The notes beneath the pieces were generated by a model. It was not told the DNA's origin, did not search any database, and worked only from the letters and a program-made list of their open reading frames with translations. Shown here one piece after another: positions 1 through 5,669 of a DNA stretch of 6,134 nt (position 1 is the stretch's first letter; the number at the start of each line of letters is the position of its first letter). The DNA is from Caldora sp. SIO3E6 (GTDB lineage: Bacteria; Cyanobacteriota; Cyanobacteriia; Cyanobacteriales; Coleofasciculaceae): positions 1 through 6,134 of the forward strand of contig JAAHHL010000458.1 in NCBI GenBank assembly GCA_010672185.1, read 5' to 3'. Position numbers and translations under genes: made by a program.

Positions 1-1
1 C

Positions 2-283
2 GCTACATCGATGCACAAAATTAAGTATTTGCTCGATACCTACTGGGAAGCGACAATGAGTCGTGAATTGATTACCAATCCCCGTGAGAAGCGGCAGCAT
101 CAGATAGACAGGAGCTTCAATCGGTGCTGGTTTGTTGTCAAACATCTTTGGAGGCAGGAGGCAGAAGGCAGGAGGCAGGAGGCAGGAGGCAGGAGGCAGG
201 AGGCAGGAGGCAGAGGGCAGGAGGCAGAGGGCAGGAGGCAGGAGATAGTCCCGATGAAAAAATTTTTTCACCACCATGCATGA
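2..283 (+). CDS. uncertain open frame entering from the left edge
   Basis: This frame is open from the window edge and runs straight through the heptamer array to a TGA at 281-283. The first ~50 codons look like ordinary protein, with a charged stretch and a WFVVKHLW end. From about 150 onward the translation is only a seven-residue periodic Q/E/G/R string dictated by the repeat. There are ATG codons at 11 and 56, and neither has a clear ribosome binding site. It could be the C-terminal end of a gene starting left of the window that has been extended into the repeat, or chance. The competing frame 1 gives seven codons ending in TAA at 22-24, which could equally be the end of an upstream gene. 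No family is recognised. Confidence 0.2.
   Translation, partial: ATSMHKIKYLLDTYWEATMSRELITNPREKRQHQIDRSFNRCWFVVKHLWRQEAEGRRQEAGGRRQEAGGRGQEAEGRRQEIVPMKKFFHHHA
151..248. repeat. heptamer tandem array GAGGCAG (STRR-like)
   Basis: Thirteen contiguous 7-bp units run from 151 to 241, mostly GAGGCAG. The variants are AAGGCAG at 165 and AGGGCAG at 214 and 228. A decayed fourteenth unit, GAGATAG, occupies 242-248. A single detached GAGGCAG lies at 412-418, just beyond the octamer array. The plus strand is almost wholly purine apart from one C per unit. Heptanucleotide tandem repeats of this sort are known from heterocystous cyanobacteria as short tandemly repeated repetitive (STRR) sequences. Such arrays change length by replication slippage. 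No spacers are present, so it is not a CRISPR. Confidence 0.95.
255..270. repeat. perfect A6T6 palindrome between the two arrays
   Basis: TGAAAAAATTTTTTCA is a perfect 16-bp palindrome in the 48-bp spacer between the heptamer and octamer arrays. An A6T6 core would be intrinsically bent or easily opened DNA. As RNA it would be a weak all-A/U hairpin followed by no extra U run, so a terminator function is not well supported. Function unknown. Confidence 0.45.
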
Positions 284-296
284 AAGTCCCTCTCTC

Positions 297-400
297 CGCG
301 TCTCCGCGTCCCCGCGTCCCCGCGTCTCCATATCTCCACGTCCCCGCGTCTCCGCGTCTCCATGTCTCCGCGTCCCCGCGTCCCCGCGTCCCCGCGTCTC
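297..400. repeat. octamer tandem array CGCGTCYC
   Basis: Thirteen contiguous 8-bp units occupy 104 bp. The consensus is CGCGTCYC. Ten units are exact CGCGTCTC or CGCGTCCC, and three are variants beginning CATATCTC (329), CACGTCCC (337) and CATGTCTC (361). The array is pyrimidine-rich on the plus strand, the opposite bias to the heptamer array 48 bp upstream. It ends 24 bp beyond the 3' end of the minus-strand glutaredoxin gene, so transcripts of that gene could run into it. The eight-base period makes any translation periodic and meaningless as protein. Confidence 0.95.
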
Positions 401-423
401 TTTCAAGTCAGGAGGCAGAGTGA

Positions 424-735
424 CTAAGCTGCTTCCATAAGCAGAGGGTCTAACTCACCCTTTTTGTCTAATTCATGGATTTCGCTACAACCACCAACAT
501 GCTGGTCATTGATAAAAATTTGTGGAAGTGTTCGACTGCCGTTAGCACGTTCTGTCATTTTGTCTCTAGCAGCTTCATCGCCGTCGATTTTATATTCTGT
601 GTAGTTGACCCCCTTCAACGATAACAACATTTTTGCTCTGATACAGAAAGGACAAGTTTGCCAAGTGTAGATCTCGACATTAGCCTTGATTTTTTCGGGA
701 TGCCGTCCTAGAAGATTATTAAGAGAGTCAAGCAT
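424..735 (-). CDS. grxC: glutaredoxin 3 (GrxC-type dithiol glutaredoxin)
   Basis: A 103-residue cytosolic thioredoxin-fold oxidoreductase. The family uses glutathione to reduce protein disulfides and glutathionylated thiols. The glutaredoxin core starts at about residue 19 with the VEIYTWQTCPFC strand. The dithiol active site is CPFC at 28-31, with Phe in place of the usual Tyr. The cis-proline motif TLPQIFI is at 69-75 and the glutathione-binding GGC motif at 81-83. The N-terminal leader MLDSLNNLLGRHPE and the ending LDPLL match my memory of cyanobacterial GrxC. I chose the ATG at 735 because AAGGA (744-740) precedes it by 4 nt. A TTG at 753 would add six residues but has no better support. 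In several cyanobacteria grxC is followed by gshB (glutathione synthetase). Here only repeats follow within the window. No terminator is visible. Confidence 0.95.
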   Translation of the reverse strand: MLDSLNNLLGRHPEKIKANVEIYTWQTCPFCIRAKMLLSLKGVNYTEYKIDGDEAARDKMTERANGSRTLPQIFINDQHVGGCSEIHELDKKGELDPLLMEAA

Positions 736-739
736 TCGT

Positions 740-749
740 TCCTTACTCC
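740..749 (-). promoter_or_regulatory. ribosome binding site of grxC
   Basis: Read on the minus strand, GGAGTAAGGA lies just upstream of the ATG at 735. AAGGA has a 4-nt gap and the outer GGAG a 10-nt gap. It sits inside the extension that a TTG start at 753 would create, which supports the internal ATG as the true start. Confidence 0.6.
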
Positions 750-1106
750 GCAAGTGCCATTTTTTATCTATGCTACCAAAAATAATACTATAAGATAAGA
801 AATCTTCTCCCTTCAGCGAAGAGATGAAATCTGGACGAGAAGGTTTAACCTCTCATATCTCTTATCCATCTCTCCAGAGATTCCCTTACACTATGAATGA
901 GTTATCAACTATTCTGAGCATAGACTAGCAAAAGCGGAGGTGAGTCAACTTTGTAGAAAATAACTTTGTCCCTAGTATGGGAATAGTTTTAACGATTACC
1001 GAAGAAAGTTATACACCTAAATTTAACCAAATTAAATCGTAAAAAGGTGTTGCCCAGTACTCCTCGTGATCAAGTAGCAACATCAGTTGAGAATCCCCGA
1101 TTTTTC

Positions 1107-1112
1107 AGGAGG
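1107..1112 (+). promoter_or_regulatory. ribosome binding site of the MHYT kinase
   Basis: AGGAGG lies 4 nt before the ATG at 1117, with further G/A in the gap. The strong match places the start at 1117. It argues against the upstream in-frame TTG at 1087 and the downstream ATG at 1156. Confidence 0.7.
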
Positions 1113-1116
1113 GGAG

Positions 1117-3342
1117 ATGTCAAAAAAAATAAGTCTTTTTACTCAAAGATGCAATATGAGCCAAAACATACAAGCAGTCATGACTAGTACCTATGATCTG
1201 CACTTGGTAATGCTTTCGTTCCTCATTGCTGTAATTGCCTCTTACGCAGCTCTAGAACTTGCACGTCGAGTAAAATCCACTTCAGGAAAGACACGATTTA
1301 GCTGGCTGCTTGGCGGTGCTGTTGCTATGGGGACAGGGATTTGGTCGATGCACTTTATTGGTATGCTCGCCTTTAATTTACCCCAACCTGTCACCTACAA
1401 TCTACTGACAACTCTACTTTCTCTGTTAGATGTCATCATTACCTCTGGTATGGCATTACTGTTGGTTAGTTCCTCAACTTTGAGCTGGCTACAGTTGCTA
1501 ATTGGTAGTATTTTCATGGGGTTGGCAATTGCCTCAATGCACTACATCGGCATGGCAGGGATGCAGGTGAGTCGAGGCATCATTCAGTACAATCCTTGGG
1601 TAGTAGGATTGTCAGTCGAGATCGCCATCTTGGCTTCTCTTGCGGCATTATGGTTAGCTTTTCGGCTGCGGGATGAAGCGATGGAAGGTTTGAATTGGTA
1701 CAAACTTGGTAGTGCAATGATTATGGGAATTGCGATTAGTGGTATGCACTATACTGGTATGGCAGCTGCTAGTTTCCTGGAAGTAGAAGAATTAACCACC
1801 ACCGTACCCAATACATTCAATAATTCCCTGCTTGCTAGTGGAATTGGTTTGGCTAACCTGCTCATCTTAGGTTTAACCATGCTTTCGGTGCTATTCGATC
1901 AGCGATTGGCAGCACAATCAGCTCGTGAGGAAATATTACGAGAAAGTCAGAAACATTTTCGGATGCTGATCCGCGAGATGCCGATAGGCGTGTTACTGCT
2001 AACTCCAGAATTAAAAATTATCGTTAGTAACCAAGCAGCAATTGATCTGTTGGGGATAAAAGACTCGCAAGTGCTAGAGCTAGGGTTGGTGTTACAGGAA
2101 GATGGTACGCCTTTTACCCCAGAGAGTTTGCCCATGCAACAGGTGCTGGCCACTTGCCAACCTGTACACCATGTTACTATCGGCATCAATTGTGCTTTGA
2201 GCCAAACTTCACGATGGTTGCTCGTCAATGCTGACCCCCAACTGTCAGCAGAAGGTACAGTGGAGCGTATCGTCTGCACCTTCAGCAACATCACTCCTAC
2301 TAAGCAAGCAGAGTCAGCATTACGGCTCTCAGAAGCGCGGGAAAGAGAAAAAGCAATTCAACTATCCGCTGCTATACAGAAGTTGAAACAAACCCAAGCC
2401 AAGTTAGTTCAGACGGAAAAAATGTTCAGCTTAGGACAACTGGTAGCTGGGGTTGCTCACGAAATCAACAATCCCGTCAACTTCATTTACGGTAATTTAA
2501 CCTATGTCAGTGAATACGCCCATAACTTACTGGAATTAGTCCAGCTTTATCAACAGCATTACCCTCATCCTACTCCCCACATTCAACAGCAAACCGAGGC
2601 AATAGAGTTGGAATTCCTGAAAGAAGACTTGCCGAAGCTGCTGGGGTCAATGAAAATTGGTACTGAGCGTATTCGTCAAATTGTTCTGAGCTTAAGAAAC
2701 TTCTCTCGTTATGACGAAGCAGAAATGAAATTAGTTGATATTCATCAGGGGATTGATAGCACTTTATTAATCCTCGGACATCGGCTAAAAGCAATTGGGG
2801 ATGATACACGTATTGAAGTAATTAAAGACTATGGCGATTTGCCTTTGGTAGAATGCTACCCCGGACAGCTCAATCAAGTATTTATGAACATTCTCAGCAA
2901 TGGGATTGATGCTTTGGAAGAAGCAAGAGCCAAAGAACAAAAAACAACAGAGGGAAAAAAAGCTCCACTCTCCTATCAAAGCGATCGCCAATTTCCTTGT
3001 ATTTGGATTCGCACCTTATGGAATATTAATCTGTACTCCTCTCAAAGAGCAATCGACAACAGAAAATATGCTCCAGCAGACTGTGAAAATGAGACAGATA
3101 GCATTCTAATTTCTATAGCTGATAATGGTTCCGGTATGACTGCTGCCATCCAGAAGCAACTATTTGACCCATTTTTCACTACTAAGTCAGTGGGTAAAGG
3201 AACAGGTTTAGGGCTAGCCATCAGCTATCAAATTATTGTAGAAAAGCATGGGGGAGCCATCTGGTGTGAGTCAGAATTGGGAGTAGGTACGGAATTTTGG
3301 ATCAAGATTCCAGTAAAGCGGGACTCAACACCAGCCGGTTAA
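1117..3342 (+). CDS. membrane sensor histidine kinase, MHYT-PAS-HisKA-HATPase_c
   Basis: A 741-residue sensor kinase (numbering from the ATG at 1117). An N-terminal seven-helix MHYT sensor spans about 25-265. Its three signature motifs are MHFIGM (78-83), MHYIGM (141-146) and MHYTGM (210-215). In the family these Met/His pairs are proposed to bind a metal, probably copper, and to sense O2, CO or NO. A PAS domain (about 285-395) ends in NITPTKQAE, and a coiled coil follows at about 395-435. The H box is GVAHEINNP with phosphoacceptor His448. The N box NQVFMNILSNGIDAL is at 586-600, G1 DNGSGM at 669-674, F box FDPFFTTK at 683-690 and G2 GTGLGL at 695-700, so the enzyme looks active. The segment between the N and G1 boxes (about 601-662) looks longer than usual and carries a HIP1 site. 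No response regulator or output domain is adjacent, so the partner is unknown. It is expected in the cytoplasmic membrane with the kinase inside. Confidence 0.93.
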   Translation: MSKKISLFTQRCNMSQNIQAVMTSTYDLHLVMLSFLIAVIASYAALELARRVKSTSGKTRFSWLLGGAVAMGTGIWSMHFIGMLAFNLPQPVTYNLLTTLLSLLDVIITSGMALLLVSSSTLSWLQLLIGSIFMGLAIASMHYIGMAGMQVSRGIIQYNPWVVGLSVEIAILASLAALWLAFRLRDEAMEGLNWYKLGSAMIMGIAISGMHYTGMAAASFLEVEELTTTVPNTFNNSLLASGIGLANLLILGLTMLSVLFDQRLAAQSAREEILRESQKHFRMLIREMPIGVLLLTPELKIIVSNQAAIDLLGIKDSQVLELGLVLQEDGTPFTPESLPMQQVLATCQPVHHVTIGINCALSQTSRWLLVNADPQLSAEGTVERIVCTFSNITPTKQAESALRLSEAREREKAIQLSAAIQKLKQTQAKLVQTEKMFSLGQLVAGVAHEINNPVNFIYGNLTYVSEYAHNLLELVQLYQQHYPHPTPHIQQQTEAIELEFLKEDLPKLLGSMKIGTERIRQIVLSLRNFSRYDEAEMKLVDIHQGIDSTLLILGHRLKAIGDDTRIEVIKDYGDLPLVECYPGQLNQVFMNILSNGIDALEEARAKEQKTTEGKKAPLSYQSDRQFPCIWIRTLWNINLYSSQRAIDNRKYAPADCENETDSILISIADNGSGMTAAIQKQLFDPFFTTKSVGKGTGLGLAISYQIIVEKHGGAIWCESELGVGTEFWIKIPVKRDSTPAG
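2981..2988. repeat. HIP1 octamer inside the kinase gene
   Basis: GCGATCGC, the highly iterated palindrome of cyanobacterial genomes. It lies in the long N-box to G1-box linker of the kinase, where its middle codons encode Ser-Asp-Arg. Two more copies in the window (3397-3404 and 5884-5891) are each part of the 56-bp dispersed repeat. Confidence 0.9.
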
Positions 3343-3349
3343 GAAAAGC

Positions 3350-3405
3350 TACTAATGTTGGTTTGATGTATTGGAATGCTTGTTCAAATTCAGTGCGCGA
3401 TCGCT
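3350..3405 (+). repeat. dispersed 56-bp direct repeat, left copy
   Basis: This copy aligns without gaps to 5837-5892 with 45 of 56 identical positions by eye. TACTAATGTT and ATGTATTGGAATG are both exact and are separated by the same 6-nt gap. The copy ends in CGCGATCGCT, which contains HIP1. It starts 8 bp after the kinase stop codon. The rest of the 200-bp gap before the next gene (3406-3542) is A+T-rich, with no gene seen and no confident promoter or terminator. Confidence 0.85.
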
Positions 3406-3542
3406 TAGAGTTGATTGGGTGTACTCAAACTCAGTCTCTGTGGTTTATTATATATATTAGCTTTGGTAAGCAAAGTATTTTCGGGCATTCTCCAAGACTT
3501 TTGTGAGAGTGTTCAGTATTCTACTAAATATATAGAGGTTTT

Positions 3543-3935
3543 ATGGGTGGCAAGCGCACTATTAATACTGGTGGTGGTACGTATAATGAATCCAATACTA
3601 ATACTAGTGGTGGTATGTATATTGAATCCATACATGGCAATTCCACCAATATTCAAGGCAGTTATCTAAACATCAATCAAGATTTATCTCAAGCTGCTGC
3701 TCAGATTCAGAAGCTTTTGATACAGCTTCAAACTCAGGGATATTCTTCAAAAGAAGCTCAAAATAAAGTTGCACAAGATTTAGCAACTCAAGCCAAAAGT
3801 GAACCTCGTACTAAGACTACCTTAACTAAATGGAGGCAGTACTTGGGAGATGCTGCCGCTAATGGTTTAATAGGTGAAGCAGCTGTAGAGGTAATTAAAA
3901 CTGCTTTGAGGTTATCAGGTATTCCTCTTCCTTAA
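3543..3935 (+). CDS. small soluble protein with Gly/Asn-rich repeats and a shared adaptor-like module
   Basis: A 130-residue protein with no signal peptide or membrane segment. The start is supported by AGAGG (3534-3538) 4 nt before the ATG. Residues 8-31 are two 12-residue repeats of the NT(G/S)GGxYxES type, followed by HGNSTNIQG (31-39). This part is probably short beta turns. From QDLSQAAAQIQKLL (46-59) onward it is predicted helical, with KW at 96-97, LG at 101-102 and a C-terminal helix ending SGIPLP. Residues 21-102 align without gaps to 81-162 of the GUN4 protein encoded 162 bp downstream (36 of 82 identical by eye). I recall similar GG-x-Y-N-E plus AAAxIQxLLxxL segments in cyanobacterial signalling and NTPase proteins, but cannot name a formal family. 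No catalytic residues are apparent. An adaptor or interaction role is inferred. Confidence 0.85.
   Translation: MGGKRTINTGGGTYNESNTNTSGGMYIESIHGNSTNIQGSYLNINQDLSQAAAQIQKLLIQLQTQGYSSKEAQNKVAQDLATQAKSEPRTKTTLTKWRQYLGDAAANGLIGEAAVEVIKTALRLSGIPLP
3564..3635 (+). repeat. two tandem 36-bp units within the coding sequence
   Basis: Unit 1 (3564-3599) and unit 2 (3600-3635) match at 29 of 36 bases and encode 12 residues each: NTGGGTYNESNT and NTSGGMYIESIH. The GUN4 protein has only one equivalent unit (TDGGVYNEQI, from residue 81), which corresponds to unit 2. This suggests that unit 1 arose by an in-frame duplication in this gene. Confidence 0.8.
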
Positions 3936-3986
3936 AACAGTTATAGTAGTTCTATGACTTGTGAGGGACATCTTGATCCCCCTAAA

Positions 3987-4005
3987 TCCCCCTTGGAAAG
4001 GGGGA
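3987..4005. repeat. C-rich/G-rich intergenic hairpin (REP-like)
   Basis: TCCCCCTT at 3987-3994 pairs with AAGGGGGA at 3998-4005 around a GGA loop, giving an 8-bp stem. A wider partial symmetry exists between CTAAATC (3982-3988) and GATTTAG (4012-4018). From memory, elements of this sequence type are scattered widely between cyanobacterial genes. It sits in the 162-bp gap between the two module-sharing genes and has no U run after it. It may stabilise or partly separate their transcripts, but is not a clear terminator. Confidence 0.8.
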
Positions 4006-4097
4006 CTTTGAGATTTAGCAGTGTACTTCATAAATATGAGAAACGCTGTATCACATATTTAAGTCATGTCATGATGATCATAATTTAAAGAGCAAAA

Positions 4098-5216
4098 ATG
4101 AGTAATATTCCACAATCATGGATCTACTATGCTCTTGGGCTCCTACTAGCTTTTTTAGGTGCAATGATTGCTGGAGCTATGCTTACTTGGGGCTTCGTTA
4201 TTCCTGGATTAATAGTAGGTAGTATTTTTGGGATAATTGCTTATTTTTTATATTTTTTTGGCAATAAATTGGAAGCAAATGATATAAATACGCATACTCC
4301 TAACAATCTGACCGATATTAATAATCGAAATATAAAGACAGATGGTGGTGTTTATAACGAACAAATTCAAGGTGATTCAATTAATATACAAGGAAATCAA
4401 ATATATTTAGGTCAAGATTTTTCAGAAGTTGCTAGTCAAATTCAAGAGATATTAAACGAACTTCAAAACCAAGGAGATGATTCAGTATCTGCTGAAGAAA
4501 AAGTCATTAATGACTTGAAAATTCAAATTCGTAAAAACTATAAGATCAAAAGAAAGTTTCTTAAATGGAAAAAAACATTAGGCTTGTCTAATAGCAAGCC
4601 ACTTAATAGCAGAGAATTAGCTGAAAGAGTAGTTAAGTTCGCTAGTGAAAATTCTTCTGATTTTTACGAAGACTCAATTTGGACGATTGAAGACAAATAT
4701 CAAAGACTACATGATCTTCTCAAAAATGGCCAATGGCAAGAAGCTGATAAAGAAACAGCAAAATTAATTTATAGATTAATGCCAGAAGATGATAGTTACA
4801 TAGATGTTGATCAAATTCCTCCTAAAGATCTTAGAAAAATTAATAACCTCTGGGTAAGATTTAGTAATGGGCGCTTTGGTTTTAGCGTACAGCAAAAGAT
4901 CTGGACAAAAATTTTAAAGGTATATCATTCCTCTGAAAATAGATATTGGATTGATGACTCTGTCTATAAGTACTTTATCGATAGTGTCGGCTGGTCTAGA
5001 GAGAGTAACCGTATATATCACACTGATATTGAGTATTCGATTAAAGCTCCACGAGGACATTTACCTGCCATTTTGATGTTTGAAAATGACTATTATGGTT
5101 TTGATACTGATAACTATTGTTTTTTCAATCAGTGTATTTTTAAAGATCTTATGGAGCGTCAATATTACAATAACATCCCTATTCCATCATGGCTAAAAAA
5201 ATGGTTACCTATTTAA
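4098..5216 (+). CDS. membrane-anchored GUN4-domain protein with adaptor-like module
   Basis: A 372-residue protein. Two membrane helices lie at about 8-29 and 33-54. A polar Asn-rich linker follows. The module shared with the 130-residue neighbour covers 81-162 (GGVYNEQIQGDSINIQG, then QDFSEVASQIQ, KW at 156-157, LG at 161-162). A GUN4 domain lies at about 196-325. It is recognised by YQRLHDLLKNGQWQEAD (201-217), LRKINNLWVRFSNGRFGFSV (245-264), VGW at 297-299 and APRGHLP (317-323). A 49-residue tail rich in aromatic residues follows, ending at 372. Authentic Gun4 is a soluble porphyrin-binding activator of Mg-chelatase. This protein is an accessory fusion and need not act in chlorophyll synthesis. 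A membrane-tethered tetrapyrrole-responsive or purely interaction role is inferred. The start has a weak AAGAG (4088-4092), 5 nt upstream. The gene is visibly A+T-richer than the kinase gene, which suggests a different history. Confidence 0.9.
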   Translation: MSNIPQSWIYYALGLLLAFLGAMIAGAMLTWGFVIPGLIVGSIFGIIAYFLYFFGNKLEANDINTHTPNNLTDINNRNIKTDGGVYNEQIQGDSINIQGNQIYLGQDFSEVASQIQEILNELQNQGDDSVSAEEKVINDLKIQIRKNYKIKRKFLKWKKTLGLSNSKPLNSRELAERVVKFASENSSDFYEDSIWTIEDKYQRLHDLLKNGQWQEADKETAKLIYRLMPEDDSYIDVDQIPPKDLRKINNLWVRFSNGRFGFSVQQKIWTKILKVYHSSENRYWIDDSVYKYFIDSVGWSRESNRIYHTDIEYSIKAPRGHLPAILMFENDYYGFDTDNYCFFNQCIFKDLMERQYYNNIPIPSWLKKWLPI

Positions 5217-5230
5217 TTCAGTTGAATAGG
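5208..5230 (+). terminator. hairpin over the stop codon of the GUN4 gene
   Basis: CCTATTTAA (5208-5216) pairs with TTGAATAGG (5222-5230) around the loop TTCAG. The stem is 9 bp with one G-U pair, and the left arm contains the TAA stop. No U tract follows, so it is not a classical intrinsic terminator. It could weaken read-through into the toxin remnant or protect the 3' end. Confidence 0.35.
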
Positions 5231-5358
5231 AATTAAGGCTAGGTGCATACCGCCTTCTCTACAACGTTGAAGAGCAAGTTAGAATTGTCAGTATCGAGCG
5301 CATAGCTGCGAAAAAGAGGAACAAGTACATATTTCAGGGAGAGGAGGGAGAACTATGA
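5230..5358 (+). pseudogene. C-terminal remnant of a RelE/ParE-type toxin
   Basis: The frame opens after a TAG at 5227-5229 and encodes 42 residues. It reads LRLGAYRLLYNV, then VRIVSIERIAAKKRNKYIF. This is the pattern of the last beta strands of RelE/ParE-superfamily toxins: the LRxGxYRxxY strand, then a hydrophobic strand, then a basic segment ending in Tyr. The N-terminal half of the ~90-residue fold is absent, and there is no ATG, GTG or TTG in the frame, so it cannot be an independent gene. It begins 14 bp after the GUN4 stop. Its TGA (5356-5358) overlaps the ATG of the next gene (5355) as ATGA, the arrangement of a translationally coupled toxin-antitoxin pair. It is probably a relic truncated when the upstream block arrived. 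The family assignment rests on about 35 residues. Confidence 0.6.
5342..5347 (+). promoter_or_regulatory. strong ribosome binding site of the 104-residue gene
   Basis: AGGAGG lies 7 nt before the ATG at 5355, and 10 nt before a second in-frame ATG at 5358. The better spacing favours 5355. The site lies inside the toxin remnant frame, consistent with an old two-gene operon. Confidence 0.75.
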
Positions 5359-5669
5359 TGCACTGGGATTATCGAGTGCTATTCGAGGATGGTAACTACA
5401 CAATTTGCTCAGTGTATTATGATGAGCGCGGTGTGATTAGAGCCTGCTCCCAAAAATCTGTCGAGCCTTTTGGAGAATCCCTAGAAGAGCTTCAAGAAGA
5501 ACTCAATCTTCTCCAAGCAGCTCTAAAAAAGAAAGTTCTCTTTGTCTCTGATTTACCAGCTCAACAGGTTTCTCCCAAGGGAAAGAAGGGAAAATCTTTA
5601 CAAGAAGTTCGCCAGCAACTTGGTTTACAACCGAAAGTCGCTAAAGAGAGTTGCGCTAACGAGCGATAA
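5355..5669 (+). CDS. small conserved-looking protein, possible partner of a lost RelE-type toxin
   Basis: A 104-residue protein with no membrane segment or signal peptide. The N-terminal part, MHWDYRVLFEDGNYTICSVYYDE (2-24), looks like an antiparallel beta sheet. It is followed by VEPFGESLEELQEELNLLQAAL (36-57), a likely helix, then VLFVSDLP, a basic Lys/Gly stretch (75-80) and a short helix SLQEVRQQLGLQ (81-92). I recall similar small cyanobacterial proteins of the form WDYRV...EDG...SLEELxxDL, but have no function for them. The layout is vaguely HicB-like (beta hairpin, then ESLEEL helix), which is weak evidence. The ATGA overlap with the toxin remnant suggests that it was the second gene of a toxin-first toxin-antitoxin pair. 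If so, it is an orphan antitoxin or a retained gene. No DNA-binding helix-turn-helix is evident. A strong ribosome binding site indicates that it is still translated. Confidence 0.8.
   Translation: MMHWDYRVLFEDGNYTICSVYYDERGVIRACSQKSVEPFGESLEELQEELNLLQAALKKKVLFVSDLPAQQVSPKGKKGKSLQEVRQQLGLQPKVAKESCANER

Larger units (their letters stand above)
736..1116. other. divergent intergenic region between grxC and the sensor kinase
   Basis: These 381 bp separate two divergently oriented genes, so both promoters should lie here. I could not fix either of them, because no good -35/-10 pair stands out. A small hairpin can form at 837-854: GAG plus AGGT pairing with ACCT plus CTC, with one bulged A and loop TTA. 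Most of the segment is A+T-rich. No open frame with a ribosome binding site and protein-like composition was seen on either strand. Confidence 0.5.

Noticed and set aside
151..248. Possible CRISPR array
   Set aside because: Units are 7 bp and contiguous with no spacers.
124..423. A 99-codon frame crossing both tandem arrays
   Set aside because: Its translation is almost wholly dictated by the 7- and 8-bp repeats and has no protein-like sequence or ribosome binding site.
951..978. TTGTAG and TAGTAT with a 16-bp gap as a promoter for the kinase
   Set aside because: Only three and four of six bases match the consensus boxes. Such pairs are expected by chance in A+T-rich DNA.
1087..1116. TTG at 1087 as the start of the kinase
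   Set aside because: AGGAGG at 1107-1112 lies inside this extension and is placed for the ATG at 1117.
3415..3669. A hydrophobic frame that looks like a small membrane protein with repeated LILVVV stretches
   Set aside because: It is the out-of-frame reading of the GGT-rich 36-bp repeats of the real gene at 3543. It lacks a ribosome binding site, and its hydrophobicity follows from the repeat.
4098..5216. Calling the GUN4 gene the chlorophyll-synthesis gene gun4
   Set aside because: The membrane helices, adaptor-like module and long tail differ from the compact soluble Mg-chelatase activator, so the gene symbol would mislead.
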